This document shows, one piece after another, positions 55,864-60,693 of a stretch of DNA of 64,000 nt (the first letter of the stretch is position 1; every line of letters starts with the position of its first letter). The translations under genes were made by a program, and so were the position numbers. Under the pieces are notes generated by a model. It saw nothing but the letters and a program-made list of their open reading frames with translations, had not been told where the DNA came from and did not search any database. The stretch covers positions 47,180,721-47,244,720 of the forward strand of contig CM039462.1 in the NCBI GenBank assembly GCA_022414725.1, in the 5' to 3' direction. The DNA comes from Microglena sp. YARC (taxonomy: Eukaryota; Chlorophyta; Chlorophyceae; Chlamydomonadales; Chlamydomonadaceae).

Positions 55864-58191
55864 ATAAGAATATACATATTCTTCTGTATGCCATAGTCCC
55901 TCTTATACATACTCTACATGCCTGACAGTCTTGTCGTATCTGCATCCTATTGGGGCAAACTCATTTTCACCTAAGAACAACCACAAATCAAAAACAGCGA
56001 ACCCTCCATCTCCTTTGACTCCGTCCGCATGCTTGATGGCTGGGTCAGTGATTTATTTTCAAATTTGCAAGTCTTTTTTTGTAGCTTTAAGGTTTTAGGC
56101 CTCCTCCAGAAACAGTGTTTTGGTGCTGCAGCCGTTGCAATGCTCTGTATCCCTCACAGCTGCCTCGTTTGATTCTGTCTACATGCTTGTTTGGGTGAGA
56201 CACTCGAGCGTGTGCAATGTGTTTTGCCCCTCACCCGCCATCTAATTGTGGTGCAGTCTGCCTGCTTGTTGGGTGCAGTCCATGGGTTTGTGGTGAGCGG
56301 ACTGCAGCCGCTGCAAAGCTCTTTTCACCTCATGCACCATCTCGTTCTGTCTGCCCGTATGTTCAAGGGACAAGCTCGAGGTGGTGCAATGAGGCGAATT
56401 ACAGACGTTGCAATGTAATTTTTATTTCACCCACCATCTCATCACGACTCTGCCTGCCTGCTTGTTAGGTGAATCGTTGTTAAGTTCACGTTTTTTTTGC
56501 AGAACGCACTGCAGCCATTAAAATGCTCTGTATCCCTCACCCACCATCTCGTTTGATTATGTTCGCCTGCTCGTTCGAGGGTCAAGCTTGTGATGGTGCA
56601 ATGAGGCGAAGTACAGAGTTTGCTATGTCATGTTGACCTCACGCACCATCTCATCGCGATTCTGTCTGCCTGCTTGCTGGGTGCAACTCATGGTTTTGTG
56701 GCGGGACGCACTGCAGCCGTTGCAATGCTCTTTTCACCTCACACTCCATCTCGTTTGAGTCTGTTCGCCTGCTCGTTCGAGGGACAAGCTCGAGATGGTG
56801 CAATGAGGCAAATTACTGACTTTGCAATGTTATTTTTACCTCACCCACCATCTCATCGCGATTCTGCATGCCTGCTTGTTGGGTGCAACTCATGGTTTTA
56901 TGGCGGGTAACACTGCAGCCGTTGCAATGCTCTTTTCACCTCACCCTCCATCTCGTATTATTCTGTTTGCCTGCTCGTTCGAGGGACAAGCTTGGGATGG
57001 TGAATTGAGGCGAAGCACAGACGTTGCAATGTTATTTTTACCTCACCCACCATCTCACTCGAGTCCCTCTGCATGCTTGTTTCTTTCGACACAGACAGAG
57101 AAGGAGCGCCAAGCTAGGGTTTCATTGGACGCAGTAGGTCGGAGACGCTCTCCTTCTCCTAGACGGTAAGATTGGGATGGGTTTTGATTGTACTGTCGGC
57201 AAGCCATGCTCCACCCAGGTAGTGAGATTGGGATTTGCATTGGGTACCGAAAGAGAGGGGGCGTCAAGCTAGGATCTCCCCATTGGATGCAGTAGGTCGG
57301 AGACGCTCTCCCTCTCCTAGACAGGGTACTACATTTTGTCACATTGGTCAGCGCTTAAAGCGCACAAACATCAAATTGGACAGCGCTTTGCAGTGCAAAA
57401 AACACAAAAACTGCGCGCTGCGCCCATAGTGGGTTGAAAAAGCTGCGCGAAACACACAATGGGGCTCAAAAAGTGTGCACGAAATCGCGCTGCTGCGCAC
57501 GCTTTGTAGTACCTTGCTCCTAGATGGTGAGATTGTGATGGTTTTTGTTTCTGGACATAACTTTAATGGGACACCAGGGGAAAAGTGGAACAACGACCTG
57601 CCTGCTGGTTCATTCACTCACAGGTGGCGTGCAATAACGCGCGTCATGTAGTACCCTAATGCGTAAACAAATCACTATATTCAAACTAATAAAATAAACT
57701 AACCACCAACGAACACACACCATAATACCCCCCCCCACACACACACACACACCCCATGCTTCACTCAACCAGCCATTGCTGGTATCGTGGTAGGTCAAGG
57801 TCTAGGGCGCGCTCTTCCCAGAAAAGAGGACAGGCAAACTAAAGCAAGCAACCAACCAAAGCCAATAAACTAAAGCAACCAATCAACAACCAATAAAAGG
57901 CAACCAAACAGCTAACACGTGACATGTTCTCCCCGGCCCCTCGCACAACCATTGCAGGTATCGTGGTAGGTCAAGGACTAGGTCGCGCTCTCCCCAGGGG
58001 AAGAGGACAACCAATCAACCAATCAACCATCCCAAGCCAATCATCTAAAACAACCAATCAACAACCATAAAAAAGCAACCAAATTAGCTTACACGTGACA
58101 TGTTCTCCCCGGCCCCTGGCACAACCATTGCAGGTATCGTGGTAGGTCAAGGTCTAGGTCGCGCTCTCCCCTGGGAAGAAGGACAAGATGA
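33202..58191 (+). CDS. CLASRP: CLASRP/SWAP2-type SR-related splicing regulator (12 exons)
   Basis: The twelve exons join without a frame conflict into 1875 nt (624 residues plus TGA), close to the 674 residues of human CLASRP. The N-terminal DRY_EERY domain is coded by exons 1-3: MANYYHEARAQVKNLK, KRKAERRAE, VVDGRSSKLHKNVEQ, LIPWNGDQDNLIDRFDGRA and FESFRDLVR. Exon 4 has the YSSMGFSYGGEG segment and an acidic serine tail. Exon 5 has the acidic GSDEEQEAEDE region and RYGMEDFCYCVHKAA. Exon 6 has a basic segment and SRSRSRSP. Exon 9 is a dense RS domain. Exon 10 has TPQERLKRIMQAQLNKQ, the conserved C-terminal helix. Exons 11-12 end with RRRSPSPRR and YRGRSRSRSRSP. The family binds CLK-type kinases and modulates alternative splicing in the nucleus; that role is inferred from the family. 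The gene is divergent from FPGS, and nearly every intron is packed with exon-edge copies. Confidence 0.87.
33651..33815 (+). mobile_element. Dispersed element A, best-preserved copy
   Basis: It runs from CAGTCCAGGGGTAGGCCAAA through CCCAACCGTGATAAGAAGGG, AAAGAAAAAGCATTGATGAA and CTTTTTACTGGCAGGGGCCC to TGAGTTTGTGCTACAGTGAT. It is preceded by GTATGTATGTATGTTA, which recurs before many copies. No coding capacity, no obvious inverted ends. Confidence 0.65.
34631..34826. mobile_element. hAT-like MITE, diverged copy
   Basis: It begins CAGGATACTAC and ends GTAGTACCCTG, giving inverted ends of about 11 bases over a 196-bp element. The GCGC/AAGTGC-rich interior matches the copies at 2808 and 57322. 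I see no matching 8-bp duplication, so the flanks may have decayed. Confidence 0.65.
35007..35075 (+). pseudogene. CLASRP: Acceptor-side copy of CLASRP exon 2 with a frameshift
   Basis: TTTCTCCAG precedes GCGGAACACCCCCTGAACTT, identical to the real exon 2 start 268 bases downstream. The copy matches for about 65 bases but lacks one A in the AAAAATG run, so its frame breaks after SSKLHK. The pyrimidine-rich intron text upstream is duplicated with it. Confidence 0.85.
35275..35505 (+). CDS. CLASRP: CLASRP-like exon 2 (DRY_EERY core)
   Basis: Acceptor TTTTTCCAG, 77 codons in phase 0, donor GTGGGT at 35506. It codes AEHPLNLLVVDGRSSKLH, then LIPWNGDQDNLIDRFDGRA and LLDFLVDKD. NLIDRFDGRA aligns with NMIDRFDVRA of human CLASRP, and IPWNGD with MPWQGD. 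This is the strongest single match of the gene. Confidence 0.9.
35551..36470 (+). repeat. CLASRP: Six donor-side copies of CLASRP exon 2 end
   Basis: The segment coding LLDFLVDKDRQR...PETETEVKLKK followed by GTGGG recurs at about 35558-35640, 35730-35805, 35892-35980, 36067-36150, 36236-36330 and 36388-36470. The unit is about 165 bases, with GGGGTAGGGG spacers and G-runs. The first copy is intact in frame; later ones have substitutions and lost donors. Confidence 0.9.
36606..36905. repeat. CLASRP: Hybrid units: exon 3 start joined to inverted exon 2 end
   Basis: Twice (about 36606-36690 and 36807-36900) the acceptor plus the first 45-50 bases of exon 3 (forward, FRDLVRLEA-type reading) run directly into CTTATCAACCAGGAAGTCCA followed by GCAG, which is the reverse complement of the exon 2 text CTGCTGGACTTCCTGGTTGA. 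The following C-rich spacer is the complement of the G-rich spacers of the exon 2 array. So two arrays of opposite orientation have been fused and then duplicated together. Confidence 0.85.
37035..37230 (+). CDS. CLASRP: CLASRP-like exon 3
   Basis: Acceptor CCCACTGCAG. It codes QLGFESFRDLVRLEAMGLNE followed by an alanine-rich stretch (AAARTAATAAYAVASG), and ends in phase 1 at GTTAGT (37231). FESFRDLVRLEA matches the ERYRGLVQNDF region of CLASRP; the alanine-rich end is lineage-specific. Confidence 0.8.
37250..37744 (+). repeat. CLASRP: Donor-side copies of CLASRP exon 3 end, first block
   Basis: ACAGCAGCCGTCATCATCAG with CAGCGGTGGCAGCAG and a GTGAGT-type donor recurs at about 37263, 37380, 37550 and 37685. 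Spacers are GGGTGGGTGG and GTTAGGTTGCAAGTAGCAAG text. The unit is about 110-150 bases. Confidence 0.8.
37745..40078 (+). repeat. 2.3-kb GGTAGGTTGGGTGGGTAGGA minisatellite
   Basis: Tandem units of about 30 bases combine GGTAGGTTGGGTGGGTAGGA and TGGGTGGGTCGGTG. The word GGGTGGGTAGGATGGGTGGG, with loops of 1, 6 and 1 bases, fits the canonical G-quadruplex pattern and occurs dozens of times on the coding strand, so the intron RNA could fold as well. It is embedded in the exon 3 array and looks like a local expansion of its spacer. Confidence 0.9.
40079..41030 (+). repeat. CLASRP: Donor-side copies of CLASRP exon 3 end, second block
   Basis: Further copies of the ACAGCAGACGTCATCAGC...GGTGGCAGCGGCAG exon end with GTGAGG/GTGAGT donors alternate with GTACAGCAGCCATCATCATG (about 40145, 40262, 40400, 40500, 40637, 40750 and 40893). 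A higher-order unit of about 250 bases is visible. It ends in a CCCCACCCCA-rich stretch. Confidence 0.8.
41040..41320 (+). repeat. CLASRP: Two acceptor-side copies of CLASRP exon 4
   Basis: CATCAGGTCAAGCCATGTCC at 41040 and CATATCAGTGAAGGCATGTA at 41203 precede GGGCTTCAGCCACGGAGGGG-type text; both continue with damaged versions of the acidic serine tail (GATGCTGAGTCTGATAAGTT). Neither keeps the frame. Long poly-C runs separate them (about 41146-41170 and 41309-41344), followed by (CA)n. Confidence 0.85.
41427..41539 (+). CDS. CLASRP: CLASRP-like exon 4
   Basis: Acceptor CCCCTATCAG. Two bases complete the glycine of exon 3 (phase 1); then QGMYSSMGFSYGGEGLATQA and STSSDSDSDDNSDESE follow, phase 0 at GTGTGT. 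SSMGFSYGGEG aligns with ASIGYTYEDS of CLASRP, and the acidic serine stretch with EEESNSDEDE. Confidence 0.85.
41540..43471 (+). repeat. CLASRP: About ten acceptor-side copies of CLASRP exon 5
   Basis: ATCAGGAGGCAGAGGGATCT and about 75 following exon bases (GSDEEQEAEEERMD, PLxMERYG) recur at about 41790, 41964, 42129, 42307, 42486, 42600, 42744, 42910, 43120 and 43262, each followed by CATTCAAAACAATTAATT and T-rich intron. The unit is 110-210 bases. Most copies are intact in frame but stop at the same point, just after MERYG, and have no donor. One 3' copy of exon 4 (GATGCTGATGACAGCTCTGA) sits at 41678-41740. Confidence 0.9.
43472..43626 (+). CDS. CLASRP: CLASRP-like exon 5
   Basis: Acceptor CATGTATCAG, phase 0 start, donor GTGGGT (43627), phase 2. 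It codes EAEGSDEEQEAEDEHMDRLA, MERYGMEDFCYCVHKAAKQE and GEQEALMRRQP. It matches the TYGMADGDFVRMLRKDKEEAE region of CLASRP. Only this last array copy continues past MERYG. Confidence 0.87.
43627..44651. other. CLASRP intron 5: palindromic element E and element B
   Basis: 43838-43915 contains the palindrome CATATGATATCATATG-like core with CGGCAGTCTGACTAGGCAAA and GTTACCATTTA, matched at 59690-59745 (element E); a second, similar palindromic piece is at 43975-44015. Element B without its 5' third lies at 44178-44400. 44500-44640 is GGTGGGG then CCCACCC-rich, leading to the exon 6 acceptor. Confidence 0.6.
44652..44891 (+). CDS. CLASRP: CLASRP-like exon 6 (basic and first RS block)
   Basis: Acceptor CCTCCACACAG, entry phase 2 and exit phase 2 at GTGAGG. 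It codes RRSGRKKAMLRAKRMKG, EPKEWRDAQLAYSGG and GRSKSRSRSRSPGR. It parallels GRRSRRQRREFREKRLRGRK and the SRSRSRSPTPGR block of human CLASRP. The exon is 240 nt, a multiple of three. Confidence 0.87.
44940..45290 (+). repeat. CLASRP: Three donor-side copies of CLASRP exon 6 end
   Basis: GCAGTCCAGAGGGCCTAAGG and the SRSRSRS codons recur at about 44945-45017, 45062-45160 and 45205-45280, with GTAAGG, GTGAGG or GTGAGG at the place of the donor. The unit is about 120-140 bases. Confidence 0.85.
45291..46920 (+). repeat. 1.6-kb polypurine array with a repeated ATTCACATTCCCAACATGGG block
   Basis: GGGAAGGGAGGGAAAGG-type polypurine tracts alternate with about nine copies of a 65-base block containing CCATTCACATTCCCAACATG, GGAACCTGAACCTGGAACCC and CTAAACGAATCTGAACA (about 45607, 45730, 45838, 45990, 46167, 46356, 46492, 46617 and 46852). 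The block is not recognisable as coding. The long polypurine runs with mirror symmetry could form triplex DNA. It lies between exons 6 and 7. Confidence 0.85.
46921..47992 (+). repeat. CLASRP: About fourteen acceptor-side copies of CLASRP exon 7
   Basis: CACCCACACAGGCAGTACAT with CACGGCTTTCAACGATGTC recurs every 55-60 bases from about 47010 to 47700, each with an acceptor and about 30 exon bases (QYITAFNDV reading) followed by short intron text (ATATATAGTGTACTC). The copy at 47706-47800 keeps about 85 exon bases (GGSHRVIDSSSAS) without a donor. An element A start lies at 46925-46975. Confidence 0.88.
47993..48133 (+). CDS. CLASRP: CLASRP-like exon 7
   Basis: Acceptor CACCCACACAG, phase 2 in and out, 141 nt. 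It codes QYITAFNDVKSAGGSHRETD and GSSIFTSHTAGPTIDRKAFE. The QYITAFND start resembles the KITFITSFGG segment after the first RS block of CLASRP. The rest is not conserved. Confidence 0.78.
48134..48820. repeat. CLASRP intron 7 with a CAT/CAC trinucleotide array
   Basis: 48140-48260 is TATGTGTGTG-type sequence. 48368-48755 is a mixed (CAT)n/(CAC)n array of about 390 bases that gives polyhistidine-like frames. These are not genes. Confidence 0.85.
48821..48916 (+). CDS. CLASRP: CLASRP-like exon 8
   Basis: Acceptor GCGAATGCAG, phase 2. It codes DEEHMLEGLDRDPAVAGPHC and FPTHLAPIHG, and ends at GTAAGT (48917), phase 2; a nearer GTAAAG at 48912 is an alternative. It is not conserved in animal CLASRP, and is supported by frame continuity, splice sites and the presence of a typical exon-end copy downstream. 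Confidence 0.65.
48917..49430. repeat. CLASRP: Donor-side copy of CLASRP exon 8 and a TA microsatellite
   Basis: 48923-48982 repeats GATAGAGATCTGGCTGTGGC through TTTGGCACCAATCCATGG, a 3' copy of exon 8 that has lost its donor. A (TA)n tract is at about 49134-49190. From 49290 the sequence is CACCACA-rich. Confidence 0.8.
49431..50767 (+). repeat. CLASRP: About eleven acceptor-side copies of CLASRP exon 9 start
   Basis: GTACATAGCTAGTGACATCG or GTACAGAGCTATTGACATTG with GACCGGCGCA recurs at about 49440, 49592, 49735, 49893, 50055, 50125, 50243, 50316, 50438, 50543 and 50657. Each carries the acceptor and about 25-45 exon bases (ASDIDRR-type reading). Copies at 49440-49930 also keep GCAGTGAGAGGGAGA. 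Spacers are ACACCACA and CCCCACCCC runs. The unit is 70-160 bases. Confidence 0.88.
50768..51077 (+). CDS. CLASRP: CLASRP-like exon 9 (RS domain)
   Basis: Acceptor CCGTACAG, one base completes the exon 8 codon; then ASDIDRRSEREKERDRRDRD and dense RS/RD/SR dipeptides (SRSRSKER, RSRSRSWGRSRSRS, RGRSRSSSRDKK). It ends in phase 0 at GTGAGC. This is the main arginine-serine domain, expected to be phosphorylated by CLK/SRPK kinases. Confidence 0.9.
51078..52200 (+). repeat. CLASRP: Donor-side copies of exon 9, four element A starts and a 28-bp array
   Basis: GATAGTAGAGCCAAGGTGAG with CGCGGTTCCCGAATGAAAAA recurs at about 51218 and 51365, both with the donor, and a weaker trace at 51730. Four copies of the first 50 bases of element A (GTCCAGGGGTAGGC) are at about 51409, 51497, 51599 and 51687. 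A 28-bp unit TATGTTGTATTTATAAGTAT plus ATGTGTAC repeats about seven times at 51882-52083. Confidence 0.8.
52255..52600. repeat. 39-bp tandem array TGTGGCACAACCAGGTGTGG
   Basis: Eight to nine units of 39 bases, TGTGGCACAACCAGGTGTGG followed by GTGGGTGGG-type text. Three-frame openness on both strands is a result of the 39-base period. Intronic. Confidence 0.9.
52634..53545 (+). mobile_element. TIR element F, copy 1 (3' end truncated)
   Basis: It shares about 850 bases with 54877-55803, from CGAGGGGGGGGAAAAAGATT through AGAACCGCGAGCAATAGTCG, GGAAGGTACATCCAGGCTGA and AAGTTGTAATAATACTAAAA to CAAAATAACAACTT. It lacks the last 45 bases and the 3' inverted end of copy 2. A poly-C tract (53095-53120) and a poly-G tract (53500-53518) lie inside. 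Confidence 0.75.
53546..53849. repeat. 28-bp array, second block
   Basis: TATGTTGTATTGATAAGTAT plus ATGTGTAC repeats about seven times to 53735, followed by TTTGTCTTCGAATTATATTT and AAGTCATGTAAGTTTATATA. The same order is found at 51882-52160, so element F copy 1 lies between two copies of this intron segment. It leads to the exon 10 acceptor. Confidence 0.8.
53850..54005 (+). CDS. CLASRP: CLASRP-like exon 10 (conserved C-terminal helix)
   Basis: Acceptor TGTCATCCAG, 52 codons in phase 0, donor GTCGGT. It codes APANKPPPASSLGAAPSAPV, then ETPQERLKRIMQAQLNKQAQ and KDVVVTEKKKLQ. TPQERLKRIMQAQLNKQ aligns with TPQEKLKLRMQKALNRQ of human CLASRP. Confidence 0.9.
54006..54876 (+). repeat. CLASRP intron 10 with local duplications and a TA microsatellite
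   Basis: ACAACAGCCCAGGCTGGAGG with CCGCAGGATG recurs at about 54046, 54112 and 54208. TCTATTCCCAGGAGTCTGCA and CCAAGTCAGCGAGGCAT recur at 54296 and 54472. These are probably donor-side duplications, but I could not match them to exon 10. A (TA)n tract is at 54763-54870. Confidence 0.6.
54877..55803 (+). mobile_element. TIR element F, copy 2 (about 925 bp, non-autonomous)
   Basis: It begins ATATACGAGGGGGGGGCAAG and ends CTTGCCCCCCCCTCGTATAT, near-perfect inverted ends of about 20 bases, set in TA repeats on both sides. The interior has no long ORF and contains poly-G and (CA)n patches. A TA-flanked target and terminal inverted repeats fit a DNA transposon, but the superfamily cannot be assigned. 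Confidence 0.7.
55804..57094. repeat. CLASRP: CLASRP intron 10 end: about 200-bp units before exon 11
   Basis: After a (TA)n tract, units containing CTCACCCACCATCTCATCGC, TGCCTGCTTGTTGGGTGCAA, CACTGCAGCCGTTGCAATGC and TCGTTCGAGGGACAAGCTCG repeat about five times from 56100 to 57060. The real acceptor region (CACCCACCATCTCACTCGAG to ACACAG) is the last unit, so this is an acceptor-side array in which only intron is retained. Confidence 0.7.
57095..57165 (+). CDS. CLASRP: CLASRP-like exon 11
   Basis: Acceptor TTCGACACAG, phase 0; it codes TEKERQARVSLDAVGRRRSP and SPR; it ends in phase 2 at GTAAGA. It aligns with the REREDELR...SRSPSPRY end of human CLASRP. Confidence 0.82.
57240..57321 (+). 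repeat. CLASRP: Donor-side copy of CLASRP exon 11
   Basis: GGGGCGTCAAGCTAGGATCT and GATGCAGTAGGTCGGAGACG to CTCTCCTAGA repeat exon 11 about 145 bases downstream. The donor is replaced by the MITE that begins at 57322. Confidence 0.85.
57322..57516. mobile_element. hAT-like MITE, 195 bp, inserted in the exon 11 copy
   Basis: It begins CAGGGTACTACATTTTGTCA and ends GCTTTGTAGTACCTTG, giving inverted ends of about 11 bases. Both sides carry CTCCTAGA (57314-57321 and 57517-57524), an 8-bp target-site duplication of exon 11 copy sequence. It has the same length and GCGC-rich interior as 2808-3002. Confidence 0.8.
57525..58133 (+). repeat. CLASRP: CLASRP intron 11 with two acceptor-side copies of exon 12
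   Basis: CATTGCTGGTATCGTGGTAG (57772) and CATTGCAGGTATCGTGGTAG (57950) with TCAAGGTCTAGG are copies of the start of the last exon, followed by decayed ends (GGACAGGCAAACTAAAGC and GGACAACCAATCAACC). AACCAACCAA-type text fills the spacers. A truncated MITE-like end (GTAGTACCCTAATG) is at 57645. Confidence 0.85.
58134..58191 (+). CDS. CLASRP: CLASRP-like exon 12 (terminal RS end and stop)
   Basis: Acceptor CCATTGCAG; one base completes the exon 11 arginine codon; then YRGRSRSRSRSPLGRRTR and TGA at 58189-58191. The RSRSRSP end mirrors the human CLASRP C-terminus. Of the three exon 12 copies only this one keeps the frame to its stop. Confidence 0.87.
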
Positions 58192-59103
58192 GAGGGTACA
58201 TGTGTAGAAGGTGTTGGCGTGTGTTGAACCATTGCATGTAGTGTTTTTATTTAGATGAACTTGATTTTAATCGCATACCTTTGGTTGCTGGTTTGGATTG
58301 GATTGTTACATGTTTCAGAAAAGTCTTGGCTGCACACCGTCTTCCAATGCCTACCTACCGTATATGCCCATTAGTTGTGATGATTTAGAAAGGACAGTTG
58401 GAAGGCCACCCCTGAAGTTGTGGTATAGGATTATCTTGGGTCACTGGCCTGTCTATGACAATGAAATGCGTAGACGGCAATGTAATCCCAAGTACCCCGC
58501 CCCCTTTCGGAACGGGATGTCTCTATCGTATAGCGATCCCGGATCGGATGGAAGCAGGTGCGGGGTCCTATCAGGTTGCTGGTTCGAACACCATCGAGGT
58601 CACCTGGGACTCTATGTGTGATGTAAGCCCGTCCATCGCATACTTACGAGCCGGTTCCTTAACACCACGTCCTTATAAGTGTCGTTGTGAGATATCTTGG
58701 AAGTTGAGATTTGATTTATTAATTTATCCCTAGTACCCCTGTTGCTTGTTAGGGTGTCTACAGACCCACATCCTCGACCTTTCACTTTCACAACAGTCTT
58801 TTGAAAAGACCCACCTGCCTGGGTGAGATCCAGGGTTGCTCAGGAGGACCCCTCAGCTCTGCATCCTAAGACGCAATCAATTCCATTGCCTGCGTTATAA
58901 TACGTAACCGGCCCACAGCCTGCGTCCTGTGACGCGACAAACGCACCGAAGTTGCTTCTGCGAAGAAAAGGAACCGTCCCACGATGCGTCTTAGAACGCA
59001 ACAGACCCCTCGACCTTGAGTCTGCAAGGCAGGATGCAGCGTCCTGAACAACCCTGGTGAGATCCCCTGTAACAAAATAATGTATGGTCTTTATGTATCC
59101 GTG
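58192..59103. other. Downstream of CLASRP: repeat fragments and short GCGTC palindromes
   Basis: 58297-58345 is an inverted piece of element B. 58380-58720 is unassigned with a B-box-like GGTTCGAACACC at 58574. 58860-59000 has four spaced short palindromes of the type GCATCCTAAGACGC, GCGTTATAATACG, GCGTCCTGTGACGC and GCGTCTTAGAACGC. No gene is supported. Confidence 0.45.
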
Positions 59104-59745
59104 TTACATTCCAGGGGTAGCCACTTTGGCTAAAGGGACTTGCCATACCTAAAACAATTAAGATCAACTCTAGATTTTTAGGAGGTCCTAATTGAAATAA
59201 GCAGTTGAACACTGGGTAACTTGAACTTGAACTTGGTTACATGGCTCCAGCCAGCAATTTGGTTGGTCGCCGTATTTGGCAATACAACACAAATACCACG
59301 AAAAAGGTAAATTGGTCCATCAGTTATATATTAGGCTCGATTGCTCGAATCCTCGAATTCAACGTTTTCTAATTTTGACTATTTTCTAAGTCTTAATTTT
59401 ACAGTTAGTTAATTTTAACAAGTCCTATGCAGCGTCACAAGCGACGCAGAAAATTGGCGGAGTGTGTTGGCAACGGAACGAAAGGTGGCAACAATGGAGC
59501 TGACCGAACCGTTGAATGACGTGTCAGGCTTCAAGAGTTTTTTCGGTCGGACAAACGGACAAATGGGTAACCCTGGGGGCTCCCGCCCCCTTAAAGAGGG
59601 GGCTCCGCCAGAATTGAAACCTAAGTTGAATAGCTGTAACTTATCAAAACCGATATATTAGTATGATATTCCTAGGGAACGGGAACATGTCATCATATGA
59701 TATCATATGATGAAGGCAGTCTGACAAGGGTAAAGTTACCATTTA
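59104..59745 (+). mobile_element. Fragments of elements A, B and E
   Basis: Element A start at 59104-59158 (CATTCCAGGGGTAGCC to ACTTGCC); element B from CAAGTCCTATGCAGCGTCAC to GGGCTCCGCCA at 59417-59612; element E palindrome CATATGATATCATATGATGA with GGCAGTCTGACAAGGGTAAA at 59690-59745. Confidence 0.6.
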
Positions 59746-60381
59746 TATACTGCTATTGACCGGTTCTCCCGGTCCTGCTAGAGTGTCCTAGAGTGCCAGG
59801 CTTCCTGCCTGGCTGCACCTGATGTAGTGCATCTGCCCAATAGGGCTTGCACCCAGCAGCGGCGTCAGTATCCTGATGTACTGCCGCCATCTCCTTTCAT
59901 AAGTCGGGCTCTACTGCCCGATAGCTATCTCGCATGTAATCGATTCAAATCCTCCAGTACATTCCTTGTGTCGCTTCAGTTGTAACACTCCGGAAAGCTT
60001 CATATGCCGTACGCGCCAAAAGTATTGGCAAACGGTTTGGCAAACGACCCTTTGCCAAACTGGATTAGGAATCCGGCTTGAGATCACTCCATGTGGTTGG
60101 CCTTTGCCAAGTTGCGGTTACCATGGTACTCTATCTGTTATAGACCGGTTCTCCCGGCTCAGCTAGAGTGTCTTGAGGCGCCAGGCCTTCTGCCTGGAAG
60201 CTTCCGTTGTAGTGCCTCCGCCCGTTAGGGCCGGCACCTACCGGCGGCAGTTCCCTGAGGTACTGTCGCCTTTCCCTTCTTATCCTTTCCTTGTCGCTTG
60301 ACAAGCTATCACGATTGTAAGCACACGCCCTAGTCCATTCCCTGTGTCAGTCCTCAAGAGATAATACTCCGGAAAGCTAAA
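59735..60381 (+). repeat. Two direct copies of a 265-bp segment upstream of the Gag-like ORF
   Basis: GACCGGTTCTCCCGG, CTAGAGTGTC, CCAGGC, ATTCCTTGTGTC and ACTCCGGAAAGCT appear in the same order at 59735-59998 and 60116-60381, an offset of about 381 bases with roughly 70 percent similarity by eye. They could be leader repeats or decayed LTR pieces of the retroelement; no TG...CA ends or primer-binding site are evident. The segment between the copies (60000-60115) has no recognised feature. Confidence 0.6.
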
Positions 60382-60693
60382 GGTTATCGCTCATCACTGC
60401 CGTCCCGTGTTCCACTGCAACAGACTTGAGCGCATCAAGCCTGTTACCCTGTCCGTAGATCCCGAGCTCCCGCGCACCTGCAGTGCCTTCTACAGTTGCC
60501 GCCGCAACAACCGAAGGAAAAGGATCTCAGTTGCAGAATCTTCTCTGATTGCTAGGCACTCCGCTGGAACACCAGTACGTTGCTCACGCAACACACCACT
60601 GCGCCCCCACCACCCCTCTCCCTAATCCCGCATTCTCCTACCCTCTCTGGCCCCGCAAGCCAAACCACCCGCACCTCATCCCAAGCCGTCGCA

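Noticed and set aside
58298..58733. ORFs just downstream of CLASRP
   Set aside because: They overlap an inverted piece of element B and have no family resemblance.
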